Source: Bacillus sp. AFS073361 | Lineage (GTDB): Bacteria; Bacillota; Bacilli; Bacillales; Cytobacillaceae | DNA: 64,000 bases | Reading direction: 5' to 3' | Assembly: GCF_002567005.1 (NCBI RefSeq) | Contig: NZ_NUZU01000013.1 | Coordinates: 1 to 64,000, forward strand | Part shown: piece by piece, positions 52,495-60,791 of the stretch | How the letters are laid out: each line of letters opens with the position of its first letter | Numbering within the stretch: position 1 is the stretch's first letter | The notes under the pieces: model-generated | Database searches by the model: none | What the model was told of the DNA's origin: nothing | Seen by the model: the letters and a program-made list of their open reading frames with translations, nothing else | Translations under genes and position numbers: made by a program

Positions 52495-53519
52495 GCAACA
52501 AAGACATAACAATTTCAAAGGATATGTTTGCTCCTGTCCATATTGATCCATCAAAAAGTGAAAAGATTGCCAAACCAAGTTTGAATTTCTGGCAAGATTC
52601 ATGGCTAAGAGTCAGGAAAAATAAAGGTGCTGTAGTCAGCATGGTCATTCTAGTTATAATGATATTAATGGCCTTTGTTGGTCCAATGATTACGCCATAT
52701 TCTTACGATACGCAAAACACAAAACATAATAATTTACCACCGCGAATTCAAGGTTTAGAAGATGTTCACTGGCTTCCTTTTGATGGAACATTGTCAAGAA
52801 GAGATGGTACTGTTTATAACGCGTATGAAGTTCGTAAAGTGGATGCCTATTATTGGTTCGGTACGGATAATTTAGGCCGAGATCAATTTGCACGTGTTTG
52901 GAAAGGTACACAAGTATCGTTATTTATCGCTTTTATGGCTGCGTTAATCGATATGGCTATTGGGGTTGCATATGGAGCCATATCGGGTTATCTAGGTGGA
53001 CGAATAGATAGTGTAATGCAGAGGATTATCGAGGTTATTGTGGGTATTCCGAACCTGATTGTTGTTGTATTGATGATACTCGTGTTAAAACCAGGTATTA
53101 TCCCAATTATTATTGCCTTAACCATTACAGGATGGACTAGTATGGCTCGTGTGGTACGTGCGCAAGTATTAAAATTTAAAGGTCAAGAATTTGTACTTGC
53201 AGCAAAAACCTTAGGTGCGTCAAATTCGTCTATCATTTTTAAACACATGATTCCAAATATGTTTGGAGTAATTATTATTAATACGATGTTTTCTATCCCG
53301 AATGCCATTTTCTTCGAAGCATTTTTAAGTTTTATCGGGTTAGGATTACAGGAACCTCATGCATCTCTTGGAACATTAGTAAATGCAGGATTTAAATCTA
53401 TGATTGCTTTTCCTTATCAAATGATTATTCCTTCCATTATGATTGCGTTAATCATGGTATGCTTCAACCTTGTTGCAGACGGATTACGTGATGCATTGGA
53501 TCCAAAAATGCGTGATTAG
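52491..53519 (+). CDS. oppC: OppC, oligopeptide ABC permease
   Basis: Partner permease, 342 residues. The N-terminal cytoplasmic segment (about 1-40) is followed by the first span. A long extracytoplasmic loop contains WFGTDNLGRDQFARVW, and the EAA loop is EFVLAAKTLGASNSSIIFKH. Its start overlaps the oppB stop (ATGA), preceded by GGGGGGAAAACTAA. Confidence 0.95.
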   Translation: MSNKDITISKDMFAPVHIDPSKSEKIAKPSLNFWQDSWLRVRKNKGAVVSMVILVIMILMAFVGPMITPYSYDTQNTKHNNLPPRIQGLEDVHWLPFDGTLSRRDGTVYNAYEVRKVDAYYWFGTDNLGRDQFARVWKGTQVSLFIAFMAALIDMAIGVAYGAISGYLGGRIDSVMQRIIEVIVGIPNLIVVVLMILVLKPGIIPIIIALTITGWTSMARVVRAQVLKFKGQEFVLAAKTLGASNSSIIFKHMIPNMFGVIIINTMFSIPNAIFFEAFLSFIGLGLQEPHASLGTLVNAGFKSMIAFPYQMIIPSIMIALIMVCFNLVADGLRDALDPKMRD

Positions 53520-53536
53520 AAGGCAGGTGGATGTAA

Positions 53537-54631
53537 ATGGAGAAAATTTTAGAAGTTAAAGACTTAAATATATCGTTTCATACTTTTTCAGGAGAAGTTA
53601 AAGCTATCCGTGGCGTAAGTTTTGATTTATATAATGGTGAAACCTTAGCTATTGTAGGTGAATCTGGTTCAGGTAAATCTGTAACCACGAAATCAATCAT
53701 GCGTTTACTTCCTGAGCACAATTCAGAGATTAAAGGCGGACAGATTTTATTTGGTGGTAAGGATTTAACAAAATTAAAAGATAAAGACATGCAAAAAATC
53801 CGTGGAAAAGATATATCAATGATTTTTCAGGATCCGATGACATCTTTAAATCCAACTATGAAAATTGGCAACCAGATTATGGAACCACTTATTAAGCACC
53901 AAAACATGAGCAGACACGCAGCAAAGGAAAGAGCAATTGAATTATTAAAGCTAGTTGGTATTCCTAAGGCGGAGTTACGTGTGGATCAATATCCGCATCA
54001 GTTCTCTGGTGGTATGAGACAAAGGGTTGTTATCGCTATTGCTTTGGCATGTAACCCGAAAGTACTCATTGCGGATGAACCTACAACTGCACTTGACGTA
54101 ACCATTCAAGCACAAATTCTTGAATTAATGAAAGATTTGCAAAAGAAAATTGATACATCAATTATTTTTATTACACACGATCTCGGTGTGGTGGCAAATG
54201 TAGCTGACCGTGTTGCTGTTATGTACGGAGGAAAAATAGTTGAAATTGGGACTGCTGATGAGATTTTCTATAATCCAAAGCATCCGTATACATGGGGATT
54301 AATTAGTTCGATGCCTGATATGGATACCCAAGATGATGAACTATTCTCTATTCCGGGAACACCACCAGATTTATTAGATCCACCAAAAGGGGATGCGTTT
54401 GCCCCACGTAATCCATTTGTAATGAAGATAGATTTAGAGCAAGAACCACCGTTCTTCAAAGTGTCGGATACGCATTATGCTGCAACATGGCTGCTGCATC
54501 CAGATGCACCAAAAGTCGAACCGCCAGCTGCTGTTCTAAGACGGCAAAATCAATTTTCTGGTAATGCTGATTTAGTCAAAGTCGGAAATGCTGGTCAAGC
54601 TTCATTCCCTGAAAATAAGGAGGGGAAATAA
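53537..54631 (+). CDS. oppD: OppD, oligopeptide ABC ATPase
   Basis: ATPase of the Opp importer, 364 residues. Walker A GESGSGKSV, Q-loop FQDPMTSLNP, signature FSGGMRQRV and Walker B VLIADEPTTALD. Unlike AppD in this window it has no C-terminal cysteine cluster. Instead it carries the proline-rich tail (LLDPPKGDAFAPRNPFVMK) typical of Bacillus OppD. AAGGCAGGTG precedes ATG 53537. It abuts oppF directly. Confidence 0.95.
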   Translation: MEKILEVKDLNISFHTFSGEVKAIRGVSFDLYNGETLAIVGESGSGKSVTTKSIMRLLPEHNSEIKGGQILFGGKDLTKLKDKDMQKIRGKDISMIFQDPMTSLNPTMKIGNQIMEPLIKHQNMSRHAAKERAIELLKLVGIPKAELRVDQYPHQFSGGMRQRVVIAIALACNPKVLIADEPTTALDVTIQAQILELMKDLQKKIDTSIIFITHDLGVVANVADRVAVMYGGKIVEIGTADEIFYNPKHPYTWGLISSMPDMDTQDDELFSIPGTPPDLLDPPKGDAFAPRNPFVMKIDLEQEPPFFKVSDTHYAATWLLHPDAPKVEPPAAVLRRQNQFSGNADLVKVGNAGQASFPENKEGK

Positions 54632-55570
54632 ATGGCTGTAAATGAAAAATTACTTGAGATCAAAAATCTCAAGCAATATTTTAATGAAGGTAAAGCAAAT
54701 GAAGTAAAAGCTGTTGATAATGTATCCTTTGATATTTATAAAGGTGAAGTAATGGGCCTTGTTGGTGAGTCAGGCTGTGGTAAATCCACAACAGGACGTA
54801 CAATTATCCGTTTGTATGATGCTACTGGTGGAGAAGTTTTATACGATGGAGTAAATGTTCATGGGAAAAAATCAAAGAAACAATTAAAAGAATTCAACCG
54901 AAAAATGCAAATGATCTTTCAAGACCCTTATGCATCTTTAAATCCTAGATTAAAAATAGCAGATGTTATTGCCGAGGGAATTGATATTCATGGTTTAGCA
55001 AAGTCTAAGGAAGACAGGATGGAGCAAGTATATGAGCTCCTAGAAACCGTGGGCTTGAATAGAGAGCATGCAAACCGTTATCCACATGAGTTTAGTGGTG
55101 GTCAGCGTCAACGGATTGGAATTGCACGTGCCCTTGCTGTTCAACCTGAATTTATAATTGCTGATGAACCGATTTCCGCACTGGATGTTTCTATCCAAGC
55201 TCAGGTTGTAAACCTGATGAGAAAACTGCAAAAAGAGAAGAGCTTGACCTATCTGTTTATTGCTCATGATCTTTCTATGGTTAAATATATTAGTGATCGG
55301 ATCGGTGTTATGTATTTTGGTAAAATGGTCGAGCTTGCATCTGCGGATGATCTCTATAAAAACCCACTTCATCCTTATACACAATCACTTTTATCAGCAA
55401 TTCCATCACCAGATCCAATCAGTGAACGGACTCGTAAACGGAAATCGTATGACCCGGCAAGTCATAATTACGATCCTAATGAACCAGTGGAATTTAGAGA
55501 AGTTACACCTGGTCACTTTGTATTATGTTCTGAGAAAGAATTCAAACAATACCAAGCACAATCTAGATAA
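54632..55570 (+). CDS. oppF: OppF, oligopeptide ABC ATPase
   Basis: Second Opp ATPase, 312 residues. Walker A GESGCGKST, Q-loop FQDPYASLNPRLK, signature FSGGQRQRI and Walker B FIIADEPISALD. The tail has RKRKSYDPASHNYDPNEPVE and no Fe-S cysteines, unlike AppF. Its ATG follows the oppD stop codon at once, and AAGGAGGGGAAATA lies in the oppD end. It closes oppABCDF. Confidence 0.95.
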   Translation: MAVNEKLLEIKNLKQYFNEGKANEVKAVDNVSFDIYKGEVMGLVGESGCGKSTTGRTIIRLYDATGGEVLYDGVNVHGKKSKKQLKEFNRKMQMIFQDPYASLNPRLKIADVIAEGIDIHGLAKSKEDRMEQVYELLETVGLNREHANRYPHEFSGGQRQRIGIARALAVQPEFIIADEPISALDVSIQAQVVNLMRKLQKEKSLTYLFIAHDLSMVKYISDRIGVMYFGKMVELASADDLYKNPLHPYTQSLLSAIPSPDPISERTRKRKSYDPASHNYDPNEPVEFREVTPGHFVLCSEKEFKQYQAQSR

Positions 55571-55576
55571 TCATAA

Positions 55577-55610
55577 AAAAACGATCTCGCTTTTGAGATC
55601 GTTTTTTTTT
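55577..55610 (+). terminator. Terminator of the opp operon
   Basis: AAAACGATCTC and GAGATCGTTTT with a GCTTTT loop and a T-run of nine. Confidence 0.94.
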
Positions 55611-55638
55611 ACCTGTTAATGGCAATATTTAAGGGTTC

Positions 55639-55824
55639 TTATTTCCGATTTCCCCCAACTGTTTTCCATCCAGTCTGGTATTTGGCACTTTCATCAACAA
55701 ATTCACTTCGATTTTTACCACCGAATACCTTCTCACCAAAACTGTTCGTAATAACACCCATTAAGGCTGTGATTCCTACAATTAATAAAGCAACAATCGT
55801 TAAATCCAATATGTATGAGCCCAT
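55639..55824 (-). CDS. Small single-span membrane protein, 61 aa
   Basis: Begins MGSYILDLTIVALLIVGITA with one span (about 5-26), then a short polar tail FGGKNRSEFVDESAKYQ ending TVGGNRK. Start ATG 55824 follows AAGGGAGGGG; the frame extends to 55863 without a ribosome site. I do not recognise the family with certainty; Bacillaceae have similar short proteins at this locus. Confidence 0.72.
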   Translation of the reverse strand: MGSYILDLTIVALLIVGITALMGVITNSFGEKVFGGKNRSEFVDESAKYQTGWKTVGGNRK

Positions 55825-56278
55825 GGTAATAACCCCTCCCTTAATTAGATATTTGTGGTGCAAATTTAATATCCCCTACTTTATTGTAAAAGAACTTACC
55901 GTTGATTTAAAGAGGAAATTAAATTACATCGACAAGTTTTCAATAACCAAATGAATGCGTTTTCATTTCGATTTTATAATTGAGAATAGATTTAAGGTTT
56001 AATTCTCTTGAAAGTAGGGTAACTCAATCTTATAAGTAATTTATTTCATGAAGACCCTCGTTTTATCAATTATTGTAGGCGAACATTATAACAGATGAAT
56101 AATTATGAGTGCAAAAATACAGATAAATTAATTAAAAAATATGAAACTTTTAGGTGAATTATTCGTCTAATATAGTATAATCGAAATTTTTGAATGTTTT
56201 GCTCTAACAATATTTTTTGGAAAAAGGGATACCCTTTTAAGAAACAGTGGTGTATAATCAATGATATAAATTACTTAT
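55825..56278. other. AT-rich intergenic region before spx
   Basis: About 450 bp of AT-rich sequence with no credible gene on either strand. A short AAAAAGGGATACCCTTTT palindrome lies at about 56221-56238. This is expected to hold the promoters of spx and of the minus-strand membrane gene. Confidence 0.5.
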
Positions 56279-56293
56279 TTATAATTATTATTG
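56279..56293 (+). promoter_or_regulatory. Candidate PerR box upstream of spx
   Basis: TTATAATTATTATTG matches the PerR consensus TTATAATNATTATAA at 13 of 15 positions, about 95 bp upstream of the spx start. In B. subtilis one spx promoter is repressed by PerR and YodB. In an AT-rich region a chance match is possible. Confidence 0.5.
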
Positions 56294-56386
56294 AAATTGG
56301 TATTACCTGATTATAACCAAATCGTTTGATTCAATATAATGGATATTAAATAATAGTCTCAATTAAAAGAGGAGTGTGAAGATCGA

Positions 56387-56782
56387 ATGGTAACACTATA
56401 CACTTCACCAAGTTGTACATCATGTAGAAAAGCAAAATCGTGGTTAGAAGAACATGAAATTCCATACACAGAGAGAAATATTTTCTCAGAACCATTAACC
56501 ATGGAAGAGATTAAAGAGATTCTTCGAATGACCGAAGATGGTACCGATGAAATTATTTCTACTAGATCAAAGACATTTCAAAAATTAGACGTTAACCTGG
56601 ATGCCATGCCGTTACAAGATTTATTTGGGTTAATCAAAGAAAATCCAGGGCTATTACGACGCCCGATCATCATTGATGAAAAGCGATTACAGGTTGGGTA
56701 TAATGAGGATGAAATCAGACGGTTCCTTCCAAGAAGAGTCAGAACATTCCAGCTGCGCGAAGCACAGCGAATGGTTAATTAA
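56387..56782 (+). CDS. spx: Spx, thiol-stress transcription regulator
   Basis: ArsC-fold protein that binds the RNA polymerase alpha subunit and reprograms transcription under disulfide stress. The 131 residues carry the redox switch CTSC (Cys10-Cys13) and the RRPIIID segment. Spx is kept low by ClpXP using the adaptor SpxH, whose gene closes this window. GAGGAGTG precedes ATG 56387. It lies between opp and mecA as in B. subtilis. Confidence 0.97.
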   Translation: MVTLYTSPSCTSCRKAKSWLEEHEIPYTERNIFSEPLTMEEIKEILRMTEDGTDEIISTRSKTFQKLDVNLDAMPLQDLFGLIKENPGLLRRPIIIDEKRLQVGYNEDEIRRFLPRRVRTFQLREAQRMVN

Positions 56783-56788
56783 ATAAAT

Positions 56789-56816
56789 AGGCCTTCATTT
56801 AGGAGGTCTTTTTTTG
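56789..56816 (+). terminator. Terminator of spx
   Basis: AGGCCT and AGGTCT with TTCA/AGG extension, followed by T7. Confidence 0.75.
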
Positions 56817-56840
56817 TATTTAAAAATTATAGGTTATTAT

Positions 56841-56869
56841 TTGTAGTTTCAGTGTGACTTTGCTACAAT
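56841..56869 (+). promoter_or_regulatory. Promoter upstream of mecA
   Basis: TTGTAG (56841-56846), a 17-bp spacer and TACAAT (56864-56869), about 215 bp before mecA, leaving a long untranslated leader. Confidence 0.6.
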
Positions 56870-57049
56870 AAAAAGAATATCGTACTGCTAATTTAGGCAT
56901 TATCACGGTTTTTAGATTTTAGCCTTTTTTATTTCCCTTATTAGTACTTTTATCATAAAATAAAGTACACGAGTATTTACTTTTAGCCCTTTGATAATTC
57001 TTTTAGATATAAGTAAATGCTAAGGCAGTATCTGCTTGGGGGTATTTAG

Positions 57050-57076
57050 TCCCTTCAATCTGGCAAACGGAAGGGA
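57050..57076 (+). promoter_or_regulatory. Hairpin covering the mecA ribosome site
   Basis: TCCCTTC (57050-57056) pairs with GAAGGGA (57070-57076), overlapping the GGGAGAGG Shine-Dalgarno before ATG 57086. The loop is 13 nt. Confidence 0.5.
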
Positions 57077-57085
57077 GAGGTTTAG

Positions 57086-57757
57086 ATGGAGATTGAACGC
57101 ATTAATGAAAATACAGTAAAATTTTACATTTCATATGGTGATATAGAAGAACGAGGCTTTGACCGTGAGGAAATCTGGTACAATCGGGAACGAAGTGAAG
57201 AACTCTTTTGGGAAATGATGGATGAAGTTCATGATGAAGAAGAGTTTGTTATTGAAGGCCCTCTATGGATCCAAGTTCAAGCACTTGATAAAGGGTTAGA
57301 AATCCTGGTTACTAAAGCACAACTATCAAAGGATGGTCAAAAGTTTGAATTACCCATTCCAAATGACAAACTAAAAGATCTTCCGGTTGATGATCACATT
57401 GATGAGATTCTGGATCATCATTTCAATCCTAATCATACAGATGAGGAAGATATATTGCATGAGGAAGAGACCTTAGAATTCCTTATCGGTTTTAGAGATT
57501 TTGAGGATGTCATTAGTTTATCTAATCGGGCAGGTTTAGATGACTTAGTCACAAGGCTTTATCATTTTGAGGGGAAATATTATCTATTTACAGAATTTCC
57601 TGAAGACTTATTTGAAGAAGATGAAATTGATGATATATTAAGTATTTTGCTTGAATACGGTTTTGAGACACAACTTACGATACATCGAATTCAAGAGTAT
57701 GGGAAAGAGATAATTTCTGATAATGTTTTTGTTGAATTACGAAAACATTTCCGCTAA
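57086..57757 (+). CDS. mecA: MecA, ClpC adaptor protein
   Basis: Adaptor that targets ComK and other proteins to the ClpCP protease and helps assemble ClpC. The 223 residues comprise an N-terminal substrate-binding domain (about 1-85, MEIERINENTVKFYISYGDI), an acidic linker (DEILDHHF to EEDILHEEE) and a C-terminal ClpC-binding domain (residues about 130-223, with FRDFEDVISLSN). It is slightly longer than the usual 218. Its gene neighbours spx, coiA and spxH in a competence and proteolysis block. Confidence 0.96.
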   Translation: MEIERINENTVKFYISYGDIEERGFDREEIWYNRERSEELFWEMMDEVHDEEEFVIEGPLWIQVQALDKGLEILVTKAQLSKDGQKFELPIPNDKLKDLPVDDHIDEILDHHFNPNHTDEEDILHEEETLEFLIGFRDFEDVISLSNRAGLDDLVTRLYHFEGKYYLFTEFPEDLFEEDEIDDILSILLEYGFETQLTIHRIQEYGKEIISDNVFVELRKHFR

Positions 57758-57764
57758 CTAATGA

Positions 57765-57794
57765 ACCGATTTCAATTTTGAAATCGGTATTTTT
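57765..57794 (+). terminator. Terminator of mecA
   Basis: ACCGATTTCAA and TGAAATCGGT form a stem followed by ATTTTT. Confidence 0.88.
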
Positions 57795-57827
57795 AGCATT
57801 AATTATTTTGGAAATAAATTCTGGCAG

Positions 57828-59351
57828 GTGAGGACACTGAAAAACACGGTAAGGGTTATTCTATTTTTGTTGGTATTATCCATACTTTGGTTTTTCTTTA
57901 AGGATCGTTTAGCTAGTGGAATATTTGGAATCCTGAGTGTACTTGTTACACTGTCGGTCATATTCATAGGCTTTGTAATTTTCCTTGAAAACCGCCGCCA
58001 TCCAACACAAACGATTACATGGTTAGTCGTATTAGGCAGCTTTCCGTTGGTTGGTTTTATTTTTTACCTCCTCTTTGGAAGAAACTATCGTAAGGAAAAG
58101 ATGTTTAGAAAAAAATATTTCCTAGATAAGCAAGCTTTTTTGACTGTCGAAGGGGAAGAAGATCCGAGAAATGATGAAAAACTTAGTTTAATGGGTGAAC
58201 ATCAAGGGAAATTATTTAACTTGGCTCAAAAACTAGGGAATAGCCCAATCTCCTTTGACACTGCTACAAAAATATTAACAAACGGTGAGGAAACCTTTCA
58301 GCATATTATTGAGCAATTAAAAAAGGCTAGACATCATATCCATCTGGAATATTATATTGTTCGTCACGATCATATTGGGCAGGAAATTAAAAATCTACTG
58401 ATTGAAAAAGCCCATCAAGGTGTTAAGGTACGTTTTTTATATGACGCAGTGGGTTCTTGGCAGCTTTCAAAATCTTATATTAGTGAACTCAAAAATGAGG
58501 GGATTGAAATGGTCACGTTTGGACCTGTAAAACTCCCGTTTTTAAATAATAAATTTAATTTCCGTAATCACCGTAAAATGATCATCATTGATGGAAATAT
58601 CGGCTTTGTAGGCGGGCTAAATATTGGAGATGAATATCTGGGGAGAAATAAACAGATAGGGTTCTGGCGTGATACTCATTTAATGCTTCGAGGAGAGGCA
58701 GTAAGAACGCTTCAGTTAATTTTTTTACAAGACTGGTATTATATGACCAATCACAGTTTCTTAACGGCCGAATACCTATCACCTCAGATTGATCATGAAA
58801 GTCATGGCGGGGTACAGCTCATTGCTGGAGGACCGGATAATGAGTGGAGTGTGATTAAGAATATTTTTTTCTCCATGATTGCAAGTGCAGAGAAATCAGT
58901 TTGGATTGCCTCCCCTTATTTTATTCCTGATGAAGACATTTTTTCAGCCATAAAAGTAGCTGCACTTAGTGGCATTGATGTACGACTTCTTGTACCAAAT
59001 AAACCGGATAAACGGATTGTCTTTCATGCATCAAGGTCTTACTTTCCAGAACTTTTGGACGCAGGGGTTAAAGTTTATGAATATGAGCGGGGGTTTATGC
59101 ACAGTAAGATTGTCATTGTTGATTATGAATTGGCCTCGATTGGTACATCCAATATGGATATGAGGAGTTTCCATTTAAATTTCGAGGTAAATGCTTTCTT
59201 ATTCCGTACAAATAGCACACAACAGCTCGTTGAGGAATATTTAAATGACCTTGAATTTTCTAAACAATTGGATAAAGAAACCTTTGATGGCAGACATCTT
59301 GGTTTTAAGGTACTGGAATCGACGGCGAGACTACTTTCGCCATTGCTCTAA
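57828..59351 (+). CDS. cls: Cardiolipin synthase
   Basis: Phospholipase D-superfamily enzyme that joins two phosphatidylglycerols. The 507 residues have N-terminal membrane spans (about 6-24, 33-52, 65-84), then two HKD motifs: NHRKMIIIDGNIGFVGG (about 248) and MHSKIVIVDYELASIGTSN (about 423). The GTG at 57828 has no good ribosome site. CTG 57837 (then KNTVRVI) lies behind AGGTGAGG and aligns with the starts of Bacillus homologues, so initiation there is possible. It lies between mecA and coiA. Confidence 0.93.
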   Translation: MRTLKNTVRVILFLLVLSILWFFFKDRLASGIFGILSVLVTLSVIFIGFVIFLENRRHPTQTITWLVVLGSFPLVGFIFYLLFGRNYRKEKMFRKKYFLDKQAFLTVEGEEDPRNDEKLSLMGEHQGKLFNLAQKLGNSPISFDTATKILTNGEETFQHIIEQLKKARHHIHLEYYIVRHDHIGQEIKNLLIEKAHQGVKVRFLYDAVGSWQLSKSYISELKNEGIEMVTFGPVKLPFLNNKFNFRNHRKMIIIDGNIGFVGGLNIGDEYLGRNKQIGFWRDTHLMLRGEAVRTLQLIFLQDWYYMTNHSFLTAEYLSPQIDHESHGGVQLIAGGPDNEWSVIKNIFFSMIASAEKSVWIASPYFIPDEDIFSAIKVAALSGIDVRLLVPNKPDKRIVFHASRSYFPELLDAGVKVYEYERGFMHSKIVIVDYELASIGTSNMDMRSFHLNFEVNAFLFRTNSTQQLVEEYLNDLEFSKQLDKETFDGRHLGFKVLESTARLLSPLL

Positions 59352-59361
59352 ACTATAAAAA

Positions 59362-59388
59362 AATTCGTCAAAATTGGCGAGTTTTTTT
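59362..59388 (+). terminator. Terminator of cls
   Basis: ATTCGTC and GGCGAGT pair around AAAATT and are followed by eight T. Confidence 0.8.
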
Positions 59389-59452
59389 TATGTTATAAAA
59401 GGTTTTTATCGAATTTTGACGAATTTAGATAGAGAAAGGAGGAGTGGAATAA

Positions 59453-60649
59453 TTGTTAACGGCTCAAACAAAAATGGGTGAATGTATCTGTCTTGGCCTT
59501 GATTACAAAAAAGATTTTCTTTTAGAACTTCGCAGTAAGGAAGAATTTTTTTGCCCTGTTTGTGGGGAAAGCGTTTTGCTCAAATTAGGCGATCAGCGCA
59601 TATTTCATTTTGCCCATAAGCAAGGCGGAGTTTGTCATGATTTTTATGAGAATGAATCCATTTATCACATGGAGGGCAAACGTCAACTGTATCAGTGGCT
59701 GGTGAAACAAAAGATCCCTTCAATATTAGAGTACTATGATAAAGAGATTCAGCAGAGACCTGACATAATGTTCAAGTTTAATGGAGAGAAATTTGCATTA
59801 GAGTATCAATGTTCAACGATTCCAGAAAGTACACTTATCAAAAGGACCAATTCATATCTTCAAAACGGATATCATCCCATATGGATTATATCTAGCAGCC
59901 AAATCCATACGAAAAGAAATAATATGGTTACTTTGTCCAACTTTCAATACCTATTTTTAAGAACATCTACTGCAGGAATGTTTTATATACCTTCCTATTG
60001 CCCTGAAAAACAGCAATTTCATTTTATTGGATCCATTTCCCCTTACTCGATAAAAAATGCCTTCGCTCATCATACTTTTTATCCAATCCGAAAAATGAAC
60101 ATGAATGAATTATTAGAACCAAAGAACAACAAACAAATAGATTTTTCTAGTTGGAACAAGCAAATAGAAAAATTTCTTCTTAATTGGACCTTACATCCTA
60201 GTAAACAGCATCATTCATTTCTTCATGAAATTTATAAAAGAAACCTTAATCTCTTCCTGCTGCCACCTGAAATTGGCCTTCCAATCCCTCATTCGTTAGT
60301 CATTCAAACTTCACCGATTATATGGCAAACCTACTTATTTATTGATTGTATTGACAACAAGAATATTGGTGATTTAATAACCCTGCAGGAAGTATCCTTC
60401 CATTTCAATAAAAGGATCCGTAGAAAAGAAATTGTCTTAAGAAATTTACCACAGGTTAAAACAGGGAAATCGGTATATGTGATACTTGATTACCTTTTAT
60501 TGTTAGAGCAATTAGGTATTATTACGAAAATGGGAGCAAGCACATTTCAATTGAAACAGAAAATATTTATTCCTAGGACAAATCGCGAAAAAGAAGAAGC
60601 AAAGGTTTTATTTTTTCAAAAATATCAGCGTTTCCTATCGAATAGATAA
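59453..60649 (+). CDS. coiA: CoiA, competence protein
   Basis: Competence protein needed for recombination of incoming DNA in transformation. The 398 residues begin with a zinc-finger-like unit (FFCPVCGESVLLK ... FHFAHKQGG), followed by a nuclease-like domain with a conserved RPDIMFKFNGEKFALEYQCS (D..E-x-Q pattern), then a less conserved C-terminal region. It starts at TTG 59453 after AAAGGAGGAG. In B. subtilis it lies between mecA and pepF too (yjbF). Confidence 0.92.
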   Translation: MLTAQTKMGECICLGLDYKKDFLLELRSKEEFFCPVCGESVLLKLGDQRIFHFAHKQGGVCHDFYENESIYHMEGKRQLYQWLVKQKIPSILEYYDKEIQQRPDIMFKFNGEKFALEYQCSTIPESTLIKRTNSYLQNGYHPIWIISSSQIHTKRNNMVTLSNFQYLFLRTSTAGMFYIPSYCPEKQQFHFIGSISPYSIKNAFAHHTFYPIRKMNMNELLEPKNNKQIDFSSWNKQIEKFLLNWTLHPSKQHHSFLHEIYKRNLNLFLLPPEIGLPIPHSLVIQTSPIIWQTYLFIDCIDNKNIGDLITLQEVSFHFNKRIRRKEIVLRNLPQVKTGKSVYVILDYLLLLEQLGIITKMGASTFQLKQKIFIPRTNREKEEAKVLFFQKYQRFLSNR

Positions 60650-60791
60650 ATGAAAACTAACAGAAGGGCATACTATAAAAGGTGTAAATAGTTTCCTTTC
60701 TGTGAATTGCTAAAAGGAGATTGGAAAGATAAGGAGAATACTATGTAATGATACTTCCTATCACAGGTAAATATAGAATGGAGGATGAAGG

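Noticed and set aside
55260-55954. Plus-strand frames over the end of oppF and over the 61-aa minus gene
   Set aside because: They overlap well-supported genes in other frames and lack ribosome sites.
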